The notes below the pieces were generated by a model. That model did not search any database. It saw only the letters and a list, made by a program, of their open reading frames with translations, and had not been told where the DNA came from. From Crocodylus rhombifer (taxonomy: Eukaryota; Chordata; Crocodylia; Crocodylidae): DNA of 64,000 nucleotides. The position numbers and the translations under genes were made by a program. Positions 1-12,200 of the stretch are shown here, one piece after another; the first letter of the stretch is position 1, and every line of letters begins with the position of its first letter. The DNA lies in the NCBI GenBank assembly GCA_038503035.1, contig JAVSML010024360.1, positions 62,001 to 126,000 of the forward strand, in the 5' to 3' direction.

Positions 1-164
1 ATGAAGCTGTTTTGTCCCTACAGCGCAGTATTGGTGCTTTCTGAAGTGCCAGCTGAACACTTTTTGTGCCTTGGTTCTGGTCATCTGTCCCTGGAAATTT
101 CACTTTTACCAAAACCCAAATATTTACTACTTATATGTGAGGGTGCTTTTCAGGAACAACATAC

Positions 165-262
165 GCTTTTTGGAATTCAAATTCTCCTCCCTTTTTAAGA
201 AGGTCACAGTTTGTCTTTACAGTAGCCTCAGTCTCCTGGATGTGACTTTGAAGTTTCTCTTC
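165..262 (-). CDS. ALB: ALB exon 10
   Basis: This 98-nt exon encodes [20 protein letters not shown] then [13 protein letters not shown], entering domain III. The acceptor is TTGCAG ending at 263 and the donor is GTATGT from 164. No exon 11 is visible in bases 1-164, so the gene runs off the window. Confidence 0.92.
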
Positions 263-3200
263 CTGCAAGTAAATATATTTCTTGTTAACAGCACATAATG
301 TAATCTGAGAAAGGTATACTCAGATTCCAACCCAAGCAAAAAAAGGTATGTATCCACTTTTATCTACTATTAGTTCTAAGGTATATTTATGGCCTTCACA
401 TTAATTAAGAATCCTTCCATTAATAGATCCATCCTCAGCACATCCCTAAGAGTCCTAACCACTTCAGGAAGTGCTCTCAGCATGTGTATCTTCATTACTC
501 AGTAGTGCTTCATTGTGTCTACAGAAATGCTGCTGGAGTGTATCCTTATTTACTTAAACATAATATAACCATATGTCCCAGATTGGCAGGAACAGTCCCA
601 AATTTTGGATGCTGGTCCTGGCTGGCTGATGAAAATTAAACCAATCATCCCAGGTGTGGGGATTGTTAATACCTGTGAAGTAAAGAACATTGGGTCACTA
701 ACAGGCCATTGACTCCCTGCAGCGTGCAGCCTGAAGCAGCAGCGGGTGGGGGGAGAGGCAGGCAGGCAGTGCCTCAGATTTCACAGTGTCCCATATAGTC
801 ACTGTGCTTAAACAGGACCTTGTTTTCTTTCTCTCTGAATGTTCTCCTGAAGAAAATGTCACTCATACATATATTTGTAAACAGTGAACATAAGATTTGC
901 ACATATGAACATAAACAAGTCGGTGGATTTAATCTTCTAACACCAGCAAATCTTCTTGAATTCCTTTTTTTCCGCCCCCAGAATTCCTTCAGCATTAAGT
1001 GAAATTCAGGTTTTCTGGGACTTGAAAAAATCAGTTTGGAGTTTGCTTTCAGAGGGCGCATCCATACATTCATTTACATCACATTAAATTTACAGTGCAG
1101 TAAGCAGAAATAGGCCAGCGTCTACACATGCAGGCACTGAAGTGCCTTAATCCTGTGTGTGGTCTGACTTGGGACCACAAATCAGTCCATATACACAGTT
1201 AGTCCCAAGTCAGTCCACGTGCACATTGTTACTGCGCAGTAAGGTGTCTACACATGTGTTACTGTGCAGTAACTAATCGGGCATAAATTCAATATCTGCA
1301 TCATGCAAGTATCAAATTTACACCCGAATTGGCATTAGTCACCATAGTTACTACATAGTACAGGCATGCACGCGTAGACGTGTGCCCATACTGCACAGTA
1401 ATTTTTGGTTAATGCACAGTAATTTAGTTTACTGCTTAGTAAATGTGACCATGTAGATGTGCCCGGAGAGATGTAAATCTCAAGGATCGAGGGAAATAAG
1501 ATGATTTCATAGTATTTCAAAGGACAGAAGGGACCATTAGCTCATTTATTCTTATAGCCTATAAAGCCTGGAAAATAATATAATCACACACATGTTCTTG
1601 GTATAGTCTGTGGGAGGTTTTGCCTTCCCCTGTACCTGAGGGCAATGGTCCTCTTCCTGCTATGTCTCAAGTATATTTTAACAACCCTTGAAGCAGCAGT
1701 ACATCAGTCACTGTGGTTTCTCTGCTTAACTTATGGCAGATTAAGGTGTTATATCTTGTATCAGAGGTGACGCCTAAGGGTCGCACACGGGCGCATGTGC
1801 ATCCCCTGCACATAGCAGTGCACCCCCTGCAAAAAGGCACCACCAACACTGTCTGTGGCACCTGCAGGCAGTCCATGGTTGCCCCTGGCTGCCACCAACA
1901 CTGCTGATGGTGCCTGTAGGTGGTTGCCGACCCCTGGTTGGCGCTTGCCACCCCCCCCTCCAACATTGCCAGTGATGTCTGCAAGAGCTCCCCTCCTCAC
2001 CACTACCAGGCTCCCACTGCTGCGCTCCTCCAGCCACTGGAGGCACGTGCCATTCATGTCTTGAATTGTATCAAAGTTGGCTGTGTAATTTTGATAAGAG
2101 ATTAGACTATGGATTTGTATAGGATGGTTTAGATAGGGATGATCCTGCCTCAGGCAGAGGTTGGACTAGATGACCTCTGGAGATCCCTTCCAACCCTTCA
2201 TTTCTGTGAGTCAATAATCTGACGGTGACTTCTGTTAGCTTCTTAAGAAGTAAATGCTTTTATTTAAAGTTCAGATCCTATTTCACTTATTTGGTATATA
2301 AGTATGATCCCATTTCAGCCTGTTGACATCTCTAAAAATCAATTAATTATTTACTTTTGTGATATATAGTCATCTGAATCTTTAAGACTGAGTCCAAAAA
2401 AGCAGTGAGGAGGATCAACCAACTTTTTATATTAACATCCTTTCAGAGACTTGTGAAGGGTGGAATGGAATCACACTGTGGTATCTAAGGCCCACTTATG
2501 TGTCTAATAGGTAGAATAGGCTATGGCATGGAATGACTTCATGCCCTTGACAGAGAACATGATTGACTGAGGTGTCTCCACTGCCCAAGTCTCCTGCAAT
2601 GGTAGGGAACTGATCAAATAAGAGATGTCCAGATGATCCTTCTAACATGTTGAATAGAAAAGTGAGATCCTCCAAGGAATATTATTCTGCACTGGTCCAG
2701 TCCTGCAGGGAGCAAACCAGGAAAGCCAAGGCTGCAACTGAACTCCAACTAGCTTTGGGCATAAAGGACAATAAAAAGTCCTTTTTCAGCTCTGGAAAGC
2801 TGGACAAAAAGCAAGGGCAACATTGGACCCCTGCTGAACCAGATGGGGCAACTGACAACTGACGCCCAGAAAAAAGCCAACCTATTAAATGAGTACTTTG
2901 CGTTGGTATTTCATCAGTCCCATGGGACGCCCATGCCTGCTAAGGGACAGGGAGGTCCGGGTGGGGGAGATCCCCTGCCCTCTATAAATGCTGACTTTGT
3001 GAAGGAACATCTTGAGAAGCTGGATACCTTCAAGTCAGCCAGCCCTGACAATCTACACCCGAGGGTACTTAAGGAGCTGGCGAGCATCATAGCCCCACCC
3101 CTGGCATGGATCTTTGAAAACTCCTGGTGCTCTGGTGTAGTGCCTGAGGACTGGAAGAAGGCCAATGTGGTACCTATCTTCAAGAAAGGGAGGAAAGTGG

Positions 3201-6200
3201 ATCCGGCTAACTATAGGCCCCTCAGCCTGACTTCTATCCCAGAGAAGATCTTAGAAAAGTTTATTAAAGAAGCCATCCCTAATGGACTGGCCCAGGCTAA
3301 CATCCTAAGGGATAGCCAGCATGGGTTTTTTGCGGGTAGGTCTTGCTTGACCAATCTCTTTTCCTTCTACGACCAGGTGACCTATCACCTGGACAAGGGA
3401 GAAGAGATTGATGTCATATATCTTGACTTCAAAAAAGCCTTCAATCTGGTATCCCATGAACACCTCTTGGCCAAACTGGCCAATTGTTGCCTTGGGCCCA
3501 CCACAATCTGCTGACTGAGAAATTGGCTCTGTGGTCGGACCCAGAGGGTAGTAATTGATGGCAGTCACTCATCATGGTGTCCTGTGACCAGTGGGGTCCC
3601 CCAAGGCTCTGTTCCTGGACCCATGGGCTCTTTAGCCTGGAAAAGCACAGGCTAAGGGGTGATCTGATGGCCACCTATAAGTTTATCGGGGTGACCACCA
3701 GTATCTGGAGGAACATTTGTTCACCAGAGTGCCCCAAGGGATGATGAGGTCGAAGGATCATAAACTACTACAAGGCCGTTTCAGGCTGGACACAAGAAAG
3801 AATTTTTTTACTGTCTGAGCCCCCAAGGTCTGGAACAGCCTGCCATCGGAGGTGGGTCAAGCACCTACATTGAACACCTTCAAGAGTAAATTGGATGCTT
3901 ATCTTGCTGGGATCCTATGACCCCAGCTGACTTCCTGCCCTTTGGGCGGGGAGCTGGACTTGATGATCTTCCGAGGTCCCTTCCAGCCCTGATGTCTATG
4001 AAATCTATGAAATCCCTACCAGTTAGACTGCATGTTATAGATATTTGTACAGGACCCCATACACATGAGTTCTGATCCCTCCTGGGTCCTCCATGTGTCA
4101 GCACAATATTTTCAATAACCACATCAGAATTTTTAAATTATAGTTAAGATGTTGATGTTCTGGATAAACAGGAAAATCCATTTGATTTACTATATATAAG
4201 ATGCCCATCTTCCCACTTTAGTGCTTCTAAACATAGGGTTATTAGATATGAAAATTATGCTTTCTCTTCATCCCCAGTCCAACACAATTAGTGGCAATGC
4301 AAGTTTCTTCACGTTTGTCCCTAACTCCAGAACAACGAGGTCAGTGGGATAATTCTTGCCCCAAGCTCAGTGAATGTTTGGCCTCTGCTGAAGCTATTGG
4401 CCCAGGTGTCTCTCTAAGATAGTTTCAGTGATGTGGATATATGTCCATTAGGAATCTGACTATGACCATCACATTATTTTATACATCTTGGGTTAGGAAG
4501 GACACACCTATAGAGCTATTCCAATTGTTTTCTCCTTCTAGGCAGCCACAGGCCTTTATCCTGAATGATGAAGATGGAATTGGTGCCTCTTCCATGGGAA
4601 TACTAGCTTCTCCAATAGATTAACCTACAATAAATTCTTTAGAACTGGAATCTATTCAGAATTCTGATCCTACTTCATTCCCCATAGCTCAGCAAGGTTG
4701 ATTGGTCCTCCTCTGCATTTCTACCATAGCTCTGTTCTTCTCAACAGCTGAGTACTGTGCACCTATCTGGGTCTCAAGTTGGCATACCAAACACATCGAC
4801 ACATAAATCTACTCAGTAATGAGGACTATTTCTGTAACTTTGATATCAACTCCAGTGCAGTGACTACCAGTACTTTCAAACATTACTCCTCCTTCTATTC
4901 AACAGGATGCAGCAACATACAGAGAAATAATGCATATTGATAGTAATCCGGACCTTCCCATCCAGAGAGACCTTCAAGATGTCCCAACTTGTCACATGAT
5001 TTCACAAAAACCTTTTTTGGACATGAACTGAGCACGCTCTATACCACAACACTGAAGGATCTTGGAGGAAAGCATGGGCAGAAAACCCTTTCCCAAAGGA
5101 ACACCTTGTCTCTGACCTAACAATGCAACAACTAGGCTTCAACCTTCCACAGAGTATGTGGACAACCCTTAATAGAATACACACTGGACATTGCTGGTAT
5201 GGCCACCTGATGTAAAAGTGGCACCTAAAAACCTTGCCTGACTGTGACTGTGGAAACCCTGACCAAACCATGGAGCACATAATAACATCCTGCCCCAGAT
5301 ACAAGCTTGAGGGTGACATCCTGGAGTCCAGCAGGGCATGGGTCTGATTGGGTAATTTGGAATTAAACTTGTGACAATAGCTCTTGCTTCTAAAACCATA
5401 TGAAAGAATCTCAGCAAATCTCAATGCTCCATTTATAATACTGTATTTGAAGAAATACTGATACCTACCACTTTTCCATAACATTCAGAAGGGTTTTCAT
5501 TTTTGCAGCACTTTTCCAGGACATCTTCATATCCCTTAGCAATCCTCAGAAGCATCTCAGTAGAGAATTCTTGGTGCCTTCTTGAATATTCATAGAGAAA
5601 CCTGTAACACATGAAACAAGCCAGCATTTGAGTTCATGAATAAAGTAAACCTGGTTTCTCTAATGATGAATATGACCAGAAGAACTGACAATACAGAACC
5701 ACTTTTTTAGCACCAGGCTTGAAATGTGCTTTGTTGTTTTAGTAGGACATTAGCATTATATAGTCCCTATCAACATGTCAGCTGCTGGAGGGACAACAGC
5801 CAGGGATGTCATAGATTTGCTTCATCTCTGAACAACATAAGAAGTGATGACAGAATTGGGGGAACAAAGTGAAGAAAAGAGGAGTTAGGTTATTTCATCA
5901 ACATTCCTTTTCATTAAAGGTAAAAACCCTGCTAGACACAGATGCTCCTGGAGATAAAAGCATGGTTGCCTACATGGCATTCCCAGCAGCACTTTGGATT
6001 CTCTGACCCAAGGATGGTATTCAAAGAAGATGGACTTCTGGGAAGAGATGGGATCCACCTGATGATGAGGAAAAAGGCCATATTTGTGCACAAGCTAGCT
6101 AACCTAGTGAGGAAGGCTTTAAATTAGGTTCAATGTGGGACAGAGATAAAAGCCCAGAGGTAAGGAAAAGGCTAGCTGACTTAGATAAAAGCCAAATAAA

Positions 6201-9200
6201 GGGAGTCAATAAGGGGATCTTTAACAAGGTATTCCAGAGAAATGAAGACAATTGGCCAGTTAGCTAAGATGTGTATATACTGATAATGTGAGCAGCATGG
6301 GGAATAAGCGGGAATAATGGAAGTTCTAGTATAATCATGGAAGTATGGCATAACTGGAATTGGTTGGGGAAGTTTAAATGCCTGGAGTACTGTCATAGAG
6401 AAATATAACTCTTTCAGGAAAGACAGATGTGGACAAAAGGACATGGTGCTGTTCTCTATATAAAAGAAACATACACTTGTTCTGATATCTGGTAAGAAAC
6501 AGGAAGAAGGCCTGTTGAAGACCTGTGGATCAAGTTAAGAGGGAATGATATCATGGTAGGTGTCTGCTATAGACAAACCAGGTGAAAGAACTGAATGAGT
6601 GTTTTTCCTAGTAACTAACAGAAGCATTTAAACCACAGAAGCATTTAAACCACAGGACCTGGTGATCAATGGAGACTTCAATTATTGTGACATCAGCTTG
6701 AGGAAAAACACAACAAAGGACAGACAGTCCACCAAGATCTTGGACTGTGTCAAGGACAACTTTCATATAGATGGTACATAGGCCAAGTAGGCAAGAAGCT
6801 CATCTTAATTGACTGCTCACAAATAAGGAGAAACTGGTTGAGAATGTGAACATGAAAGGCAATTAGGGGACAATGACCATAAAATAGAGATCAGGACACT
6901 AAGGAAAGGAAGGAAGGACAGCAGCAGAATAGAGCCATTGGGTGTGTACAGAAGTTGCTTTTTCACCATTTAAAATAGTGGAAGGCCTGCTCTGAGGCCT
7001 TCCTCTCTGGTACTTCTGAGGTTTCCACCCAGACATAATCCATGGTTCTGGGCTCCATGCAGACAGAGCCTCTGGAACCTTTCCAGGCACATGGGACAAG
7101 GAGCATACCCACCTCCCCTTGCAAGGTCTGCTCCACTTTGGAGTCTCTGGGGTGGCAGATGGAGGAGCTCCAGGCTGCAGTCCAGAGACTGCATGCCATC
7201 ATGGATGGTAAGCAGGAGACAAGCTCCTACTGCCAGGCCCTTCACCCCCTTTAGGCTGAGGGTAGACCAAGGTCACCTTCCAGGACAAGGGAGGACTCCA
7301 GGATCTCCCATATTGTCCTGCCAGGGGTTGGACCAAGGTAGTCAGTGGCCCCAAGGCCTGATGCACCAGGGTCCCCTCCCCTCTGGAGCTTTCCAACAGC
7401 TACAAACCTCTTGCAGCCCCAGTAGAACCTGCAGAGCTGCCAGCTCCTGCAGGCAATGGAGGCTCATTCACAGCTAACATCCCTGCTCTCCCTAAGGCCA
7501 CATGTAGAGTGGTCATTGTGGGAGACTCCCTCCTGAAGGGGATTGAGGGCACGATCTGCTGCCCCGACCCCTTAGCCCAGGAGGTCTGCTGCCTCCCAGG
7601 AGCCCATAACCAGGATGTAGCCGAGAGGATCCCAAAGCTCATCTAGCCCATCAACCACTACCCTAGGCTCCTTATCCATATGGGCACGAATGACATGGCT
7701 CAGAGCAATCCCAGCCAGGTCATGAGAGGCTACAGGGCTTTGGGAGCAGAGATTAGGGGATTCGGGGAACAAGTGGTGTTTTCTTCGATCCTCCCAGTTT
7801 CGGGTTATGGGTTGAGGAGGGAGAGGAGAATCGAGGTAGTTAACCAAAGACTGCAGTGCTAGTGTCATTGTGAAGGCTTTGGCTTCCATGATCACAGTCC
7901 GCTCTTTGGTGAGAGAGGCAGTGGTCTGCTGGGAAGAGATGGCCCACCACCACACTTCACTGGGGAGGAGGCTCTTCTCAGCCAGAATGGCTGACCTGCT
8001 CGACTGGGATTTTAACTAAGCCTGCCAGGGGATGGGGGGATTACCGCTGCAGGAAGCCCACTGGGCAACTTCTGCAAATCCAGTAGGCTAAGGCACTCAA
8101 GGGAACCCACCCCTACCCCAGTGCCAAAATGATGTGTAGGGAGGATTAGGACCTCCAACAGGACACTTACGTGCCTGTACACCAATGCCAGGAGCTTGGG
8201 GAATAAACAGGAGGAACTGGTCCTCCTGTTAAGCAAGAATGACTACAATCTCATAGGGATAACGGAGATCTGGTGACTCCACCTGTAACTGGGCCACAGG
8301 TATAGATGGCTATACCTTGTACAAGAGAGATTGTGTAGAAAAAAAGGGGCAGGGGTGTAGCTCTCTATGTCAAGGAAAGCCACACACCCCTGCAAGCTGA
8401 CACTGGCATCAAGGGTGGACAACTGGAGACTCTCTGGGCTAAAATCCATGGTGAACATGGCACAGGGGACACAATGGTAGGAATCTACTACAGACCTCCT
8501 AATCAGGACTGAGAGCTCAACCAGGAATTCTCCAGGGAACTGGCTGAGGCTGCACACTCCTGGTGCATGGTTGTCATGGGAGACTTCAAGTACCCAGACA
8601 TCTCACTGGAACAGCACTCAGCCAAATCCGAATGGTCACAAAGCTTCTTTACATGCATGGATGAGCTCTATCTGATTCAAGAAGTCTATGGATCGAAAAA
8701 AGGCTAAGTACTGCTTGACCAGGTACTGAAAATGGGGGATGATCTAGTCAGTGACCTAATTATCGAAAGGAAGCTGACCATGAGCTGATCACTTTCACTA
8801 TCCACCATAAAGCTGGCAAGTCAGTCAGCAATGCTGAAGTCCTTGACTTCAGGAAAGCTGACTTTGACAAGTTCTGGAGGCTTGTTGGCAAGGCCCTAAG
8901 GGATCATGACCTGAAGGAGAAGGGAGTTCAGTGGTGAGTGGTTGCTCCTCAAGGGAGCAATCCTGGATTCACAAGCAGTGTCTATCCCATCTCAAAAGAA
9001 AGGCAGCAAAAGGGCACAGCAGCCTCCTCAGCTCTGCAGGGAACTTGTGGACCTCCTGCGTCAAAAAAGGAAGACCAGTTAAGGATGGAAGACTGGAACC
9101 ATCTCAAAGGAGGAGTATTCTGCACCGGTCCAAACCCATAGGGAGCAAACGAAGAAAACTAAGGCTGCGACTGAACTCCAACTGGCTACACATATCAAAG

Positions 9201-12200
9201 ACAATAAAAAGTCCTTTTTTAGATAGGTGGGGAGCCAGAGGAGAAGCAATGGTAACACTGCACCCCTGCTGAACCAAATGGGACAGTTGACAACCACCAC
9301 CCAGGAAAAAGTCAACCTGCTTAATGGGTATTTTGCATCATTTTTTCACCAGCCCCAGGGGACAGCCCTGCTCAGTATGGTCTAGGGTGGCCAAGGTGAA
9401 GGAGAATTGTTACCCTACATCAATGTTGACCATGTGAAAGAACTCCTTGAGAGGCTGGACACCTCCAAGTCAGCTAGCCCTGACAGTTTACACCCCAGGG
9501 TACTTAAGGAACTAGCAGGCATCATAGTTCAGCCACTGGCATGGAGCTTTGACAACTCCTGGTGCTCTGGTGAAGTGCCCAAAGATTGGGAGAAGGCCAA
9601 TGTGGTGCCTATCTTCAAGAAAGGGGGGAAAGTAGATCCGGGGAACTACAAGCCCATCAGCCTGACCTCTATCCCAAGGAAGATCTTGGAAAAAATTATC
9701 AAAGAGACTATTCTTAACAAGCTGGCTGATGGCAACATCCTGAGGGATAGCCAGCATGGGTTTGTTGTGGGTAGGTCTTGCCTGACCAATCTCATGTCCT
9801 TCTATGACCAGGTGACATATCACCTGGACAAGGGAGAAGAGATTGATGTCATATATCTTGATTAAAAAAAAATCCTTCTATCTGGTGTCCTATGATCTCA
9901 TTATGGAAAAATTGGCCAGCTGCAGCCTTGGCTACATCACAGTCTGATGGCTGAGGAACTGGCTCCAAAGTCGGACCCAGAGAGTGGTAACAGACAGAAG
10001 TAAATCATGGTGCACCATGACCTGTGAGGTCCCCCAAGGCTCTGGACTCTTTAACATCTTTATTAATGATGTAGACATTGGTATCAGAAGTGGACTGGCC
10101 AAGTTCGCTGATGACACCAAACTTTGGCATAGACCATCCACACCTGAGGATAGGATGGTGATCCAAGATGATCTAGACAGGCTCAGTAAATGGGCGGACA
10201 AAAAGTTCAACTTCGAAAAATGCAAGGTACTCCACCTTAGGCAAAAAAAACCCTACAGCATGCTTATCGGCTTGGCAGTGCTATGCTTGCTAGCACCACA
10301 GTCGAAAGGGACTTGGCAGGTCATGATTGACCACAAGATGAATATGAGCCACCAATGTGATGTCGCAGCTGGTAAAGTGAGCAAAACTCTGGCTTGCATC
10401 CATAGATGCTTCTCAAGCAAATCCCAGGATGTCATCCTCCCGCTGTACTCAGCCTTGGTGAGGCCGCAGCTGGAGTACTGCATCTTCTGGGCTCCACAAT
10501 TTAAAAAGGATGTGGAGAAGCTTGAAAGAGTCCAGAGGAGAGCCACGTGCATGATCAGAGGACAGGAGACAAGGCCTTATGATGAGAGGCTCAGAGCCAT
10601 GGGACTCTTCAGCTTGGAAAAGTGCAGACTCAGGGGGTCCTGGTGGCTACCTATAAGTATATCAGGTACATCAGGACCTCAGAGAACACCTATTCACCAG
10701 AGCACCCCAAGGGATGACAAGGTCAAACGGTCACAAACTCCTCCAAGACCATTTCAGTCTGGACATAAGGAAGAACTTCTTTACTGTTTGAGCCCCAAAG
10801 GCCTGGAACAGACTGCTGCCAGAGGTGGTGCAAGCACCTACTCTGGACTCCTTTAAGAGACATTTGGACATTTATCCTGCTGGGATCCTTTGACCCCAGA
10901 TTACTTCCTTCCCCTAGGGCAGGGGGATGGACTCAATGACATCCTGAGGTCCCTTCCAGCCGTAGTGTCTATGACATCTATGAAAGTGCTTGATTGCCAT
11001 GACTTAACAGAAATGCACAGTTTTACATCACTTTAAAATGGGTACAGCACTTTAAATTAACTCTTATTAAATGAGGTATTACATTTTAAGTGCTATATTT
11101 TACAACACTTCAGCAACCTACAGTGTGCTGAATAGCTTCTGTACACTAGTCAAATTTCTGACCAGTAAAGAAGCCCCAAGAAGCTTCAGAGCATCCTCTT
11201 CCTCCTAACCTGGAAAGTGCTGGGAGGTTCAGAGCCCCTGTCCCCACTCCCCCCAACCAAACACTGCACTTCTGTCATGTTTAAGAACACTGTAACTTTA
11301 TAGTGCTATAAAAAACTGCTCTGTATCATAATGCTGTAAAACTTGCATGGAGCACTTCTGTACACACCCACTGGAATTCAAGAAAGTAACCTTTAACAAA
11401 CTCAGGTGACTGGTGGACAGGATCTCCTGGGAGGCAAGTATGAGGGGAAGACGAGTCCAAAAGAACTGGTTGTACTTTAAGGAGGCCATATTAAGGACAC
11501 AATAGCAGGCTATCTCAGTGCAAAGAATGGATGGGAAATGCAGCAAGATATTGGCCTTGCTAAATGGTGACCTCTCCAATGAACTGAAACTCGAAGAAGT
11601 ATTGTACAAAAGGTGGAAACTTGACCATGTTACAAGGAAGGGATATAAAAGCATAACCCAAGCAAACAGGAACAAAATCAGGAAGGGCAGGGCACAAATG
11701 GAGATGTAACTAGCAAGGGACACAAAATGCAGCCAAAATCATTCTACAAGGATGTCAGGAGTAGAAAAAAGGCCAAGGAAAGTTTAAGTCTTTTACCAAA
11801 CATAGAGTATGTATATATGATGTGAAGAAGGCAGAAGTATTTAATGCATCATTTACTTTGGTCTTCACAACTAAAATTGGTTACCAGTACTAAGTAGTAG
11901 TACTCTCAGTACCGACCCGCCCACCTATCTAGGGCAGTCTGCCCAGTCTTTCCTGCCATGCCTTGCTGTTAAGATACTAGCTACAATAAAGAAGGGAAGC
12001 TGCCCTTTTAATGCCCCAATGTCTAGGGGCTTATGAATGACTCTAACCTTCCCTTATCGTGTCGCATCCATTGCAGACGTTACACTGTTGTTATCAACTC
12101 TATGTGCCCTCTTGGCACAGAGCCCTCCAGCTCCTGTGTCTCTACACCACTCAGGCACTGAATTCACAGCTGCCTGACCTTCTATGCTTCTCTCCCTGGT

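Noticed and set aside
1..164. Exon 11 of ALB left of exon 10
   Set aside because: No minus-strand frame gives the expected block with a CC motif, and no paired splice sites are seen.
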